A stretch of DNA of 64,000 bases, from assembly GCA_963794685.1 (NCBI GenBank), contig CAWCFK010000015.1, positions 248,001 through 312,000 on the forward strand, read 5' to 3'. A program made the position numbers and the translations under genes. Below, piece by piece: positions 54,720 through 63,445 of the stretch (positions are counted from its first letter, which is position 1; every line of letters starts with the position of its first letter). The notes below the pieces were generated by a model. The model did not search any database. It saw nothing but the letters and a program-made list of their open reading frames with translations, and was not told the DNA's origin. The stretch is from CAVTWH01 sp963794685. Its GTDB lineage: Bacteria; Actinomycetota; Actinomycetes; Mycobacteriales; Micromonosporaceae.

Positions 54720-55001
54720 CGGGCGCGCTCCCTTGACGTGTTACCAGCTCATATCGGATCGGCGCTGTTCAACGGTGCTCTTCACCTTCGACAGTGCAGG
54801 CTAACCACGTTGCGCGGAGGTTGCGACCGTTGCTGCCGGATCCAGCGCCGAACGACAGCGGGTACGCGCTCGCTGGCGCCCACTGCTCACATCTTGCCGT
54901 TTCTCGCGCGTTACGAACAACCCCAAGCACGGATCGAGCAGATTTGTGCAGTGCCCCCCTCCTGAGTGGAGCGTTTCCGACTGTGGCTACTCTGTGTCAC
55001 C

Positions 55002-55739
55002 ATGACCGATCCACTGGCGCCGCTGCTGGATCTCGCCGACGTCCCGGACGCGCTGGCCGCCGCCCGGAGCACCGTCGACGACGCGCTGCGCCATCCCGCC
55101 CTGCGCCGCTCCGGCGGCCAGGTAGCCGCTGAACTGGGCCTACGCTCCGCCGTTGCGAGCGCCGCCCTGGACGGACACGAGTTCCCGCTCGACGACGTGC
55201 GTGCCGGAACCGTCACCGACCCGGTCGTCCAGGGTGCCCTGCGGGTCACCCGGGAACTCGACGCCCTGGCCACCCTGTGGCCCAAGGTGCCGCGCCAGGT
55301 GCTCGCCCGCATCCATCTGCTCGCCGGTCGGGACAGCGTGCCGGTCGGCGAACTCGGCCGCCCCAGCCTCGCGGCCGACCTGGCCCCGCGGATGGACGCA
55401 CTGGTCAACCTGGTCACCGCGCCGACGACCGCGCCGACGCTGCTGCTCGCCGCGGTGGTCCACGCCGAGTTGGCCACACTGGGCGCGTTCCGCGGGCCGA
55501 ACGGCCTGGTCGCCCGCGCGGCAGCCCGCCTCACGCTGCTCGCCGGGGGCCTCGACCCACGCGGCCTGATCGCCCCTGAGCTGGGACATCTGGCCCGGCA
55601 ACCGGAGTACCTGGGCAGCCTCAACGCCTACGCCACCGGCACCCCCGACGGCGTGCGCTCCTGGCTGCGGCATTACGCGACCGCGGTGACGGTCGCCGCC
55701 GGAGAGGCCGTCACCGTCGGTGACGAGGTGCTCGCCTAA
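55002..55739 (+). CDS. Fic-like protein with degenerate active site
   Basis: A 245-residue protein with the helical plan of Fic domains: RSGGQVAAELGLRSAVASAALDG (inhibitory-helix-like region), ITRELDALATLWPKVPRQVLARIHLL, then HAELATLGAFRGPNGLVARAAARLTLLAGGL. The last stretch (163-172, FRGPNGLVAR) parallels the HxFx(D/E)GNGRxxR motif, but the catalytic His is not in its place and GNGR is changed. It may be an inactive relative. Homologues in actinobacteria are often labelled oxidoreductase without evidence. The start is ATG at 55002. It is divergent from acs. Confidence 0.72.
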   Translation: MTDPLAPLLDLADVPDALAAARSTVDDALRHPALRRSGGQVAAELGLRSAVASAALDGHEFPLDDVRAGTVTDPVVQGALRVTRELDALATLWPKVPRQVLARIHLLAGRDSVPVGELGRPSLAADLAPRMDALVNLVTAPTTAPTLLLAAVVHAELATLGAFRGPNGLVARAAARLTLLAGGLDPRGLIAPELGHLARQPEYLGSLNAYATGTPDGVRSWLRHYATAVTVAAGEAVTVGDEVLA

Positions 55740-55826
55740 ACCTATCTGGGTACCCGCTCCGCCCACCGTGGCCGCGTCGGGTCCCGCCCGTCCGCCCCAG
55801 CCGTACCTGGCCGGGGCGGACGGCGC

Positions 55827-56523
55827 TCAGTCCTGCGGCGCGGCGGGGTACTGCCCCGCGCCCGGGTACTGCGGCGCTGCGGTGCCGGGTACGGCTGCTG
55901 CGGAGTTCCGTAGGCGGCGCGGCCGGCGGCTGCGGCGACCCGTACTGCGGCTGCGGTGCCCCGTAGCCGGCCGGCTGGGGCTGCCCGTACGGCGCGCCGG
56001 GCTGACCGGGCTGGGCCGGGTACTGCTGGCCGGGAGCCGGGTAGCCGGGCTGCGGCGGGTACGGGTACTGCTGCTGGGCCGGGTACTGCCCCTGGGCCGG
56101 GTACTGCGGCTGGGCCGGCGGGTAGGGCTGGTAGGGCGCCGGGTAGCCGGGCTGCTGCGGAGCGCCCGGAGCGCCCCCGGCCAGCGGCTGGTGCATCGGG
56201 TACGGCGCCGGCTGGCCCGGTGCGAGCGGCGGCCCGGTCGGCTGCGGCGTCGAGTCGCCCTTGAACATCGCCCACAGGCCCTGGGCGGCCAACAGGTAGG
56301 GCACGATCGCGGCGTAGATGCTGATGAGGATCCAGCCGCCGAGGAGCAGGACGTAGCCGGCCCAGATCGTCAGGATCAGGCCGAGTGCCACGCGGACGGC
56401 CCGGGACTTGTTGGACTGGTTGGGGAACGCGGCGCTGAGCGCGAGGACCAGGCCGCCGACAACGTAAATGATCAGAACCGTGTGACCGAACCCGTTGTCC
56501 AGGCTGATCTGTGCGAGGTTCAT
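55827..56523 (-). CDS. Small membrane protein with Pro/Tyr/Gln-rich repeat tail, two one-base deletions
   Basis: The start ATG at 56523 opens a protein with three membrane helices (HTVLIIYVVGGLVLALSAAF, VALGLILTIWAGYVLLLGGWILISIYAAIVPYLLA in parts) and a cytoplasmic tail made of QYPAQGQYPAQ, PYQPYPPAQPQYPAQ and GYPAPGQQYPAQPGQ units. Near 55912 and 55872 bases are missing; with both restored the tail ends QYPGAGQYPAAPQD and a TGA at 55827-55829. The span is one base over a multiple of three, as expected for two deletions. Such tails act as flexible or phase-separating linkers; function unknown. Confidence 0.75.
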
Positions 56524-57017
56524 TACCGCTCCGGGGGAGTAAGGGGTGTGCGGCTGTCACCCTAGAGCACGGTCGGTCCCCGACGATGCCCCGTTCCCCT
56601 GCTGGCACGGCATCTGCCGGCACTTCGTCCGCTGGGCACAACGGCCGCTGACACGGGGACGGCGCCTCACCAGGAGGCGCCGTCCATGCATGCGTACCGG
56701 GATACCATGCGTGCACCTTGTGCTGTTGTCTGCGGTCCTCGCGGCACCGCAGCAACTCGCCTGAGCGCGGCTGATCGCGCGTGGGTTCCCGGTCGCAATG
56801 CACGGGATTCAGATGATTCCCGTACCCCCTGTTCTACGCCCAATCGCCGCCCGATGCCAGCACTCCGGCCGATTGTGTGATCCCACAGCACCGCTGGGAG
56901 AAGAGTGAAACCCCAGCTCAGCTGCCATATGTCCGGTGCTCGGCGCGTCCGTCACGGCGGCCGTGTGGCATGCGCCGGGCCGGGGTGGGCGCGGCAGCTG
57001 CGGCGCGGGGCGAAAGG
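56524..57017. other. Non-coding gap with one strong hairpin
   Basis: No convincing gene is seen. A perfect 12-base stem with a 5-base loop lies at 56657-56685 (GGACGGCGCCTC / GAGGCGCCGTCC), probably a terminator for neither or both neighbours, since the genes on each side run leftward. Short open frames here have poor codon bias. Confidence 0.55.
56657..56685. terminator. Perfect hairpin in the gap downstream of the HAD gene
   Basis: Arms 56657-56668 and 56674-56685 pair without mismatch around ACCAG. On the minus strand it lies about 330 bases after the HAD gene, so it may end that transcript. Confidence 0.6.
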
Positions 57018-57818
57018 TCAGTCGGTGGTGCGGGCGCGGCGGTGGCGGCTGTAGATGACCGCGCCGATCACCACGGCCAGGCCGACGGCGAGTGCCGCGG
57101 CGGCGACGGGTACCGCGGGACGGCTGCGTAGGCGGCGACCCAGCGGGACCGGGTGGCGGAACTCCAGCATCGGCCAGCCCTGCTCGGCGGCGAGCCGGCG
57201 CAGGCTGCGGTCGGGGTTGACGGCGGTAGGGTGCCCGACCGCCTCCAACAGCGGCACGTCCGTCACCGAGTCCGAGTAGGCGTAGCAGTCCGCCAGGTCG
57301 TACCCCCGGATCTTGGCAAGTTCCTGGACGGCCTCGACCTTCGCGGTGCCGGCGGCGTAGAACTCGATCTCGCCCGAGTAACGTCCGTCCTCGACCACCA
57401 TCCGGGTCGCGATCACGTCGGTGACGCCCAGCAGCTCGCCGATCGGCCGGACCATCTCCTCACCGGACGCCGACACCAGCACCACGTCCCGGCCGGCCGC
57501 CTGGTGCTCCTCGATCAGGGCGGCCGCCTCGGCGTACACGAATGGATTGATCATTTCGTGCAGTGTCTCCGCGACGATCTGGTTGACCTGCTCCACCCGC
57601 CAGCCCCGGACGAGCTGGGCGAGGTAGTCCCGGATCCGGATCATCGACTGCTCGTCCGCGCGACCACCCAACTTGAAGGCGAGCTGGGCGTACGCACCCT
57701 GAACGAGGTCGCGTCGGGTGATCAGCCCATCACGGTAGAACGGCCGTCCGAAGGCCAAGGCACTTGACTTGGCGATGACGGTCTTATCGAGGTCGAAGAA
57801 GGCGGCGCTGCGGCCCAC
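57018..57818 (-). CDS. HAD-IB family phosphatase with C-terminal membrane helix
   Basis: A 266-residue SerB-like HAD phosphatase: FFDLDKTVIAKSSA (nucleophile Asp9 and Asp11), SASGEEMVRPI (motif II Ser), KVEAV (motif III Lys) and YSDSVTDVPLLEAVG (motif IV). The C-terminus carries one helix (VAAAALAVGLAVVIGAVIY) and a basic tail, so it is membrane-anchored. The start is GTG at 57818. In Mycobacterium the same kind of gene (Rv3661) sits directly beside ssd and the tad genes; here 2.2 kb of other sequence intervenes. Substrate unknown. Confidence 0.9.
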   Translation of the reverse strand: MGRSAAFFDLDKTVIAKSSALAFGRPFYRDGLITRRDLVQGAYAQLAFKLGGRADEQSMIRIRDYLAQLVRGWRVEQVNQIVAETLHEMINPFVYAEAAALIEEHQAAGRDVVLVSASGEEMVRPIGELLGVTDVIATRMVVEDGRYSGEIEFYAAGTAKVEAVQELAKIRGYDLADCYAYSDSVTDVPLLEAVGHPTAVNPDRSLRRLAAEQGWPMLEFRHPVPLGRRLRSRPAVPVAAAALAVGLAVVIGAVIYSRHRRARTTD

Positions 57819-58283
57819 GGCAAGCCACTCTAGCCGGGACGGCGGACATCGAGTTGTCCGGCCAGTCGATGTGCGTCGGCTGGTCGGTCAGGAAGTATTC
57901 AGATGGCCATGGAGCGGTCTTGGCGGGGCGGTCGCGGCGGAGTAGCCTGCGGGGTCGTCGGGGGCGCGAGCAACCATCCACGGTGCGCGATGCAATTGGT
58001 GCGAGTACGTCGCAGACACTCTCGACGTGTCGGTTCGATTCAGGCATGCTTGTCACAACGTGATGCGACCGCTACACGGCGGGTAGTACACGACGATGTT
58101 TCTCGGCAACACGCACCCCCCGCGATTGCCGAGACGGTTCGGCTCGACCCCCCCGGGAGCCGAACCCCGACGACCCCCGTCACCCCCCGACGGGGGTCGT
58201 CCCATTCCCGAACCCCCGCCGAAGCTGTGCCGGCGCTCCGGGCGGAGCCCCGACAGGGTGGAGGTCATTCGAGACGGAGCAGG
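57819..58283. other. Non-coding gap containing a triple-hairpin block
   Basis: I see no gene in this 465-base stretch. It contains a slightly A/T-richer part (57860-58100) and the three consecutive hairpins at 58101-58201 annotated separately. The part at 58000-58045 contains GGTTCGATTC-like text but no tRNA fold. Confidence 0.55.
58101..58201. repeat. Three consecutive perfect hairpins
   Basis: Hairpin 1: TCTCGGCAA (58101-58109) with TTGCCGAGA (58126-58134). Hairpin 2: GGTTCGGCTC (58136-58145) with GAGCCGAACC (58157-58166). Hairpin 3: GACGACCCCCGTC (58169-58181) with GACGGGGGTCGTC (58189-58201). All stems are perfect, and gaps between hairpins are one and two bases. Loops of hairpins 1 and 2 are rich in CCCCCC. 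Three terminators in a row would be unusual; a structured RNA or recombination/attachment element is possible. Confidence 0.85.
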
Positions 58284-58643
58284 TCAGCTGCGCGGGGAGC
58301 CCGGAGCGGATCCGTGCTGTTCGCTGGCGTGAAGACGATAGGCGGCTTGAGCCTCGTTCGAGGTTTGCTCGGCGAAGACGGCTCCGCACGTAACACATTC
58401 CGCGAAATGGTTGAGGATCGAGTCGGTCTCCTCGTGCCACGCGTGGGGATCCCCCTTGCGGACCCAGTCTGGTGACCACCTGACGTCGAATGCGTAGTCG
58501 ATGTTGATCGCGACATCCTCTGCGAGGATCTTCAAAGTCTGATCGTTCAGGTCGAGGTTCAGCATGATGTTCTTGACGACGAGTTCGTCGTGGATGTTGT
58601 CGATCAAGCGTCCGAAGTTGTCGATCGGTGGTAGCTGTGGCAC
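58284..58643 (-). CDS. Hypothetical protein with C2H2-like zinc motif
   Basis: A 119-residue protein starting at GTG 58643. The first two thirds (LIDNIHDELVVKNIMLNLDLND, ILAEDVAINIDYAFDVRWSPDW) are unlike the surrounding proteins, with more Ile, Asn and Asp and less G/C-biased codons, a hint of transfer. The end has CVTCGAVF followed by H and H (RLHASEQH) with C2H2-type spacing, so a small zinc finger is likely. No family recognised. It lies in the block inserted between the HAD and ssd genes. Confidence 0.68.
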   Translation of the reverse strand: MPQLPPIDNFGRLIDNIHDELVVKNIMLNLDLNDQTLKILAEDVAINIDYAFDVRWSPDWVRKGDPHAWHEETDSILNHFAECVTCGAVFAEQTSNEAQAAYRLHASEQHGSAPGSPRS

Positions 58644-58714
58644 TTCTCGATCTTCACATGAGCCGAGGTCGGCTGCGCGAGGTTCGGTGACTCAGCAGAA
58701 GCTCAGGTGGCGTT

Positions 58715-59295
58715 GTGCCCGAAGGTGAGGGCGTCCATCGTGGACGGGAGACCCTGTTGTACCGAGCATTGCTGCTGATCGGGGTGGCCGGGGTCGGAAA
58801 GTCAGCCGTGGCTGATGCGATCGGTGGGATCCTCACCACCGCGGGCCTTGCCACCGCCGTTGTCGATACCGACGCGCTCGCCCAGTTCGGACCGCGACCT
58901 GACGACGGCCAAACTCCGGGAAGCAGCTTCTACGATCGGCTGAAGTGCAGCAATCTGGGTGCGGTGTGGGCGAACTACCGGGCGGCCGGGGCGCGCTTCG
59001 TGGTGGTCAGCGCCGGTATCGACAGCGCGCCACTGCGCCAGGAGTACGCCGACAGTCTCGCGGGATGCGACGTCCAGCTGGTCCGGCTTGTCGCCGCGAC
59101 GGACACCGTTCGCAACGTCTCCACGGCAGGGACGGCGAGGCGAAGCTCGCCCGGCACCTGGGAACGCTGGCCGATCAGGAGGCCAGGCTCGACGCCGTCG
59201 CGATCGAGGACTTCACCGTCGTCAACGACCGCGCCGCCACTGTTGTGGCGAGGGAAGTCATCACCCGTGCGGGTTGGCTCAGCCCGGCTGAGTGA
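58715..59295 (+). CDS. P-loop nucleotide kinase-like protein, one-base deletion
   Basis: Walker A is GVAGVGKSAVADAIG (about residues 23-37), then VVDTDALAQFGPRPDD, VWANYRAAGARFVVVSAGID and QLVRLVAATDTV in the first frame. After a missing base near 59116 the frame continues RLHGRDGEAKLARHLGTLADQEARLDAVAIEDFTVVND to AGWLSPAE. Joined, it is about 193 residues, the size of a small shikimate- or adenylylsulfate-kinase-like protein; the substrate is unknown. Start GTG 58715, with shorter alternatives down to the Leu codons before RALLLIGVAG. Confidence 0.72.
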
Positions 59296-59346
59296 GGTCA
59301 GCGGCGCACCCTCGGGGACGACGTTTCGCCGGGGGCCGTCCGGTGG

Positions 59347-59907
59347 TCACCTGTCGAGCGTGCTGGCGGCCGGGCGGTCGAGGACGTAGACGTAGGCGGG
59401 GCCGGCGTCTGCGGGGTCGTCGGAGTCGAGTTGGCCGGCCCAGGCGCGGCGGAATCCGGCCCGTTCCAGTGCCTTCCAGGAGCCCGAGTTTTCCTGCTGT
59501 GGGGCGGCGACGACCTGGTCAACGTCGGGGTCGGCGGCGAAACACAGTGCGGCACAGGCGGTGATCGCGGCGGTGCCGAGACCCTGGCGTAGCGCGTCCG
59601 GCTCGCCGATCAGGTAGTCGACGCCGGCCGCCGTGTCGATCCGGACCAGGCCGTCGGGCAGTGCCAGCGCCCAGTCCGGGTAGTCGCGGATCCGGTACCG
59701 CTGGATCAGGCCGACCGGGCGTTGCGGCGCGCAGATCAGGTACATCCAGGTGGGGTCGTCGCCCACGATGGCCGGGGCGTAGTGCGCGGTGACGCTGGCC
59801 AGGTCACTCGGGTCGCGCCAGAACCGGGCCACGTGCGGTTGGGTCAGCCAGTGCGCGATCAGCGGCAGGTCGGCGCTGGCGAGCGGGTGGAGTTGGACGT
59901 CGGGCAT
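59347..59907 (-). CDS. GNAT acetyltransferase (AAC(6')-like)
   Basis: A 186-residue GNAT protein. It begins VQLHPLASADLPLIAHWLTQPHVARFW, keeps the acetyl-CoA motif A as GEPDALRQGLGTAAITACAALCF and ends with NSGSWKALERAGFRRA and YVYVLDRP. The order and length resemble the AAC(6')-I and siderophore-type acetyltransferases; the substrate cannot be told. The start is ATG at 59907. It is divergent from ssd, and the 187-base gap holds two DnaA-box-like sites. Confidence 0.85.
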   Translation of the reverse strand: MPDVQLHPLASADLPLIAHWLTQPHVARFWRDPSDLASVTAHYAPAIVGDDPTWMYLICAPQRPVGLIQRYRIRDYPDWALALPDGLVRIDTAAGVDYLIGEPDALRQGLGTAAITACAALCFAADPDVDQVVAAPQQENSGSWKALERAGFRRAWAGQLDSDDPADAGPAYVYVLDRPAASTLDR

Positions 59908-59982
59908 GCGGCCAGTGTGCCGCGCGTCGGGGCAACCGGGTGGCCGATGCGTCATAGCAGATCAACTTTGGCCGGCCCGCAG

Positions 59983-60010
59983 TTGTCCACAGGCACCCTC
60001 GCTGTCCACA
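59983..60010 (+). promoter_or_regulatory. Two DnaA-box-like sites (TTGTCCACA, CTGTCCACA)
   Basis: TTGTCCACA (59983-59991) equals the actinobacterial DnaA-box consensus; CTGTCCACA (60002-60010) differs at one base; starts are 19 bases apart. They sit 85 bases before the ssd start. Two boxes do not make an origin but could tie the locus to replication control. Confidence 0.35.
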
Positions 60011-60094
60011 GGGGACGGTCGACCTGGTTGGCCCGGCCCCTCGCCGCCTGCCACGGTGCCCGGGTCAGTTCGCGTCGCCCCGGGAGGTCGTCGG

Positions 60095-61414
60095 ATGGCT
60101 GTGCAGCCCCTGCCCCACAACGTGCCGGTCGTGGCCCGTCCACTGCTCGTGACGGCCGACGCCGACCTGCTCGACGAACTGATCCGGATTGCGGCCAGCG
60201 TGGACGTGCTGCTCGACGTGGCCGCCGACGTACCGTCCGCGCGCCCCTGGTACGGCGGTGCTCCGCTGGTCCTCGTCGGCGTTGACCTGGCCGCCGGATG
60301 TGCCAGAGCCGGTCTGCGCCGGCACCGGGACGTGGTGGTGGTCGGCCGGTTCACCGGAGACGGACCACCGGACTGGAGCATCGCCGACGAGTTGCGCGCC
60401 GAGCACATCGCCGCGTTGCCGGCCGCCGAGCCGTGGCTGGCTCGCCGGCTTGCCTTGGCCCTCGATCCCGGGTCGCCCGGTCGGGCCGGGTCCGGACCGC
60501 TGTGGTTGGGCGAACGGGTGAACGGCTCCGCCGACCCTGGCCGGGCCAGTGTGCGCGGCGGGATCGCATCGCCGCCCCGGCCGCTCGCCGATCCGTCACC
60601 GCCGCTGGCCCCTCCCGCCGCCGAGCTGGCCTGGCCGGACTGGGACAGGCTGGATACGCAGTCCGGCGTGGTCGTTCGGCCGACCACGGCCGCCGGGGTC
60701 ATCCGCAGCCGGGGCCTGGTGGTGTCGGTGGTCGGTGGCCGCGGCGGGGCCGGAGCGAGCGTGCTCGCCGCCGGACTCGCCCTCACCGCTGCCCGTGCCG
60801 GGGTGGACACCCTGCTGGTCGACGCCGATCCGCTCGGCGGCGGCCTTGACCTGGTACTCGGCTGGGAGGACCGGCCGGGTACGCGCTGGTCCGGAGTCGT
60901 TTCCGGGACGCCCGAGGCCATCGCGGCGCTGCCGTGCCAGGCCAGCCTCGCCGCGCTCTCCTACGACCGGAACCCGGCGCCCCGGGTTGGGCTGGACACG
61001 CTCTCCACCGTCCTCGCCCACGGCCGCCGCCATCGCGAACTGGTGATCGTGGACGTACCACGGCACTTCGACGATCGCGCACTGTTCGCGCTCACCGACG
61101 CCGACCAGGTCTTCCTCGTCGTACCCGCGCAGTTGCGGGCATGCGCGGCGGCCGGCCGGGTACTGGAGGTCACCCGGCAGCACTGCGACCGGATATCCGT
61201 GGTGGTACGCGGGCCGGGACCGGGCGGGCTGACGGTCGCGGACGTGGCCGAGGCGCTCGGCCTGCCTGCCGCCGGCTACCTGCGCTCCGAGCCGGGACTC
61301 GCCCGCGACCTGGAGCGGGGGCTGCCCCCGGCGCGAGACGGCAAGGGGCCGCTGGCCGTACTGTGCGCCCGGCTGTTGGCCGGCCTCGACCTCGCCGGCC
61401 GGGCCGACGCATGA
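60095..61414 (+). CDS. ssd: Septum-site-determining protein Ssd (CpaE-like, Tad locus)
   Basis: A 439-residue protein. The N-terminal third is a receiver-like domain without the phospho-acceptor pattern (PLLVTADADLLDELIRIAASVDV). A Pro-rich linker follows, then a MinD/ParA-like ATPase with deviant Walker A GGRGGAGASVLAAGLALTAA (about 215-234, Ala in place of the final Lys), VDADPLGGGLDLVLG and IVDVPRHFDDRAL. This plan is that of Ssd/CpaE, which localises Tad pilus assembly and affects septum placement in mycobacteria. ATG at 60095 follows GGGAGG. Its stop overlaps the tadA start. Confidence 0.92.
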   Translation: MAVQPLPHNVPVVARPLLVTADADLLDELIRIAASVDVLLDVAADVPSARPWYGGAPLVLVGVDLAAGCARAGLRRHRDVVVVGRFTGDGPPDWSIADELRAEHIAALPAAEPWLARRLALALDPGSPGRAGSGPLWLGERVNGSADPGRASVRGGIASPPRPLADPSPPLAPPAAELAWPDWDRLDTQSGVVVRPTTAAGVIRSRGLVVSVVGGRGGAGASVLAAGLALTAARAGVDTLLVDADPLGGGLDLVLGWEDRPGTRWSGVVSGTPEAIAALPCQASLAALSYDRNPAPRVGLDTLSTVLAHGRRHRELVIVDVPRHFDDRALFALTDADQVFLVVPAQLRACAAAGRVLEVTRQHCDRISVVVRGPGPGGLTVADVAEALGLPAAGYLRSEPGLARDLERGLPPARDGKGPLAVLCARLLAGLDLAGRADA

Positions 61415-62531
61415 CCGCTGCCACCGCACCCGTCGTCCGGCTGCCGTCAGCCGGTGCGCTGACGCCGCTGCTGCTCGACCCCGAGGTCACCGACATCCTG
61501 GTCAACGGCGCCGACGTGTGGGTCGACCGGGGTCGCGGCCTGGTACGCGCACCGATCGACGTGGGTACTCCGACGGACGTACGCCGCCTCGCCCAACGAC
61601 TCGCCGCCGCGGCCGGTCGCCGGTTGGATGACGGTGCGCCGTTCGTCGACTGCCAGCTCGTCGGACGGCTCCCGGGTACACGCCGTCCTGCCGCCGATCG
61701 CCCAGCCCGGCCCGCTGGGTGTCGGTACGCACCTTCCGCCGTCGCGACCTTCAGCCTCGGCGACCTGGATCCACTCCGGTGCCGTCACCGCCCACGGTGC
61801 CGCCCTGCTCGCCGCGATCGTCCGGGCCCGGCTGTCGTACCTCATCGTGGGTGGCGCGGGGAGCGGCAAGACCACGCTGCTCGGGGGTGCTGCTCGCACT
61901 GGTACCCGGCGACGAGCGGATCGTCGTTGGTGGAGGACGCCGCCGAGCTGCGGCCACCACATCCGCACCTGGTGGGCGTTACAGGGACGACCGGCCAATG
62001 TGGAGGGTGCCGGCGCGGTCGGGCTGCGCGAGTTGATCCGGCAGGCGCTGCGGATGCGGCCGGACCGGCTGGTCGTCGGGGAGTGCCGGGGCGCCGAGGT
62101 GGTCGACCTGCTGGGTGCGCTCAATACCGGTCACCAGGGCAGCGCCGCCACTCTGCACGCGAACACCGCCGCCGACGTACCGGCCCGGCTGGAGGCGCTC
62201 GGCCTGCTCGGCGGGGTACCCCGGGAAGCGCTGCACGCCCAGATCAGTGCCGGGTCTCCAGATCGCCATCGAGGTACGCCGGTCGCCGGGCGGTCGGGTG
62301 GTGGAGCAGGTGTGCCTGCTGCTCCCCGGTACGGGGCGGCGGGTCAGCGCGGTGACCGCGTGGCACCGGGTACACGGGATCGGGGCGGCAGCGGGCATGC
62401 TCGCCCGGCTACTGCGCGAGCAGGGGGTACGTCCGCCGGGCGGACTCGACGGCGAGCGCGTGGCGATCACCGCCGGCCCGCTCGGACTGGTGGCGGACGG
62501 CGCAGCCGTGGCGCGGGGTTCGGCGTGCTGA
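61411..62531 (+). pseudogene. tadA: Tad secretion ATPase TadA/CpaF, eight one-base insertions
   Basis: TadA/CpaF is the hexameric ATPase that drives Flp/Tad pilus assembly. All diagnostic parts can be read, but in rotating frames: LLDPEVTDILVNGADVWVDRG, ADGSRVHAVLPPIAQPGP, SVRTFRRRDLQ, the P-loop VGGAGSGKTTLLG, VEDAAELRPPHPHLV, LQGRPANVEGAGAVGLRELIRQALRMRPDRLVVGECRGAEVVDLL (His/Walker B boxes), TGHQGSAATLHANTA. Extra bases are near 61661, 61718, 61755, 61767, 61885, 61927, 61975 and 62253. The length (1121) equals 371 codons plus eight. There is no other decay, so error is likely; if real, the Tad system is dead. Confidence 0.88.
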
Positions 62532-63283
62532 GCGGGTACCGGGTCCGGCAGCGGCTGCGGGATCTGACTGGAGGCGCGGCACCCCAGCGTCGGGTCAGCG
62601 CGCTGCTTGTCGTCCGGCCCCGGCTGGCGAGGGCCGCGGTGGTGACCGTGGCGGCCGGCTGCGCCCTCACGGTCAGCGGTCCGGTCGCAGCCGTGCCCGC
62701 CGGGGTCTACGCGGGCCTGGCCGTGTATCTGGGTCAGCGAGCCGAGTGGCGACGACGTGCGGCTGCGGCCGAGTCGGCGGCACTGGACGCTGTGGTCAGC
62801 CTCGCCGCAGACCTGCGGGCCGGCCAGCCGCCCGACCGGGCGCTGGCTGCTGTGGCCAGCTCCCTGCCCGACGAGTCGGCCGGCCTCAGCCGGGGCCTGC
62901 TCCGCCTCCCGAGGCCATCGCGGCCGGGCGGCGCGGTTGCGCTCATCCGGCAGCGGGTACTGGCCGCGGTTCGGGTGGCCGAGGCTACCGGCGCGCCCTT
63001 GGCCGACCTCCTGGACCGGCTCGACGCCGACCTGCGGACACAGCGGCTCGTCGCCGTCCACGGCGCGGCCCAGGCGGCCGGGGCCACCGCGACAGGCGCG
63101 CTGCTCGCGGCGCTACCAGTTGCCGGGATCGGTCTCGGGTACGGACTCGGAGTGGATCCGGGCCGGGTACTGCTGCACACCCGGGTGGGCGCGGGTTGCA
63201 CGCTGCTCGCCCTGGCCCTCCAACTGGCTGGCCTCGCCTGGGTCGGCCGGATCGCCCGTGCCGCGACCGGATCACCCGGATGA
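62525..63283 (+). CDS. tadB: Tad inner-membrane protein TadB (T2SS GspF family)
   Basis: GTG at 62525 overlaps the tadA stop. The 252-residue protein has membrane helices near the N-terminus (LARAAVVTVAAGCALTV, VAAVPAGVYAGLAVYLG) and C-terminus, and the cytoplasmic GspF domain between: ALDAVVSLAADLRAGQPPDRALAAVASSLPD, RVAEATGAPLADLLDRLDADLRTQRL, AAQAAGATATGALLAALPVAGIGLGYGLGVDP (in parts). It forms the platform of the Tad pilus with TadC. The middle (RLPRPSRPGGAVALIR) reads less like homologues, so compensating small errors are possible there. Confidence 0.9.
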   Translation: MLSGYRVRQRLRDLTGGAAPQRRVSALLVVRPRLARAAVVTVAAGCALTVSGPVAAVPAGVYAGLAVYLGQRAEWRRRAAAAESAALDAVVSLAADLRAGQPPDRALAAVASSLPDESAGLSRGLLRLPRPSRPGGAVALIRQRVLAAVRVAEATGAPLADLLDRLDADLRTQRLVAVHGAAQAAGATATGALLAALPVAGIGLGYGLGVDPGRVLLHTRVGAGCTLLALALQLAGLAWVGRIARAATGSPG

Positions 63284-63381
63284 ACGCGTCGCGGTCCAGC
63301 CCGACTTGCGCGGCCCGGATCGGCGGACCCGCCGCGACAATGCGTGCCCGCTGGGCAGCGGAAGCCGTTCCGCTGGATGGC

Positions 63382-63420
<39 letters not shown>

Positions 63421-63445
63421 TGGGCCTGGGCGGAGGTGGGGTTCG

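Noticed and set aside
56546..57131. Small open frames in the gap between the Pro/Tyr-rich protein and the HAD gene
   Set aside because: Poor codon bias, no ribosome sites and no recognisable sequence.
57960..58050. Possible tRNA near GGTTCGATTC
   Set aside because: T-stem pairing fails and no matching 5' acceptor strand is present.
59983..60010. Replication origin
   Set aside because: Only two DnaA-like boxes, no dnaA/dnaN/gyr genes and no A/T-rich unwinding region nearby.
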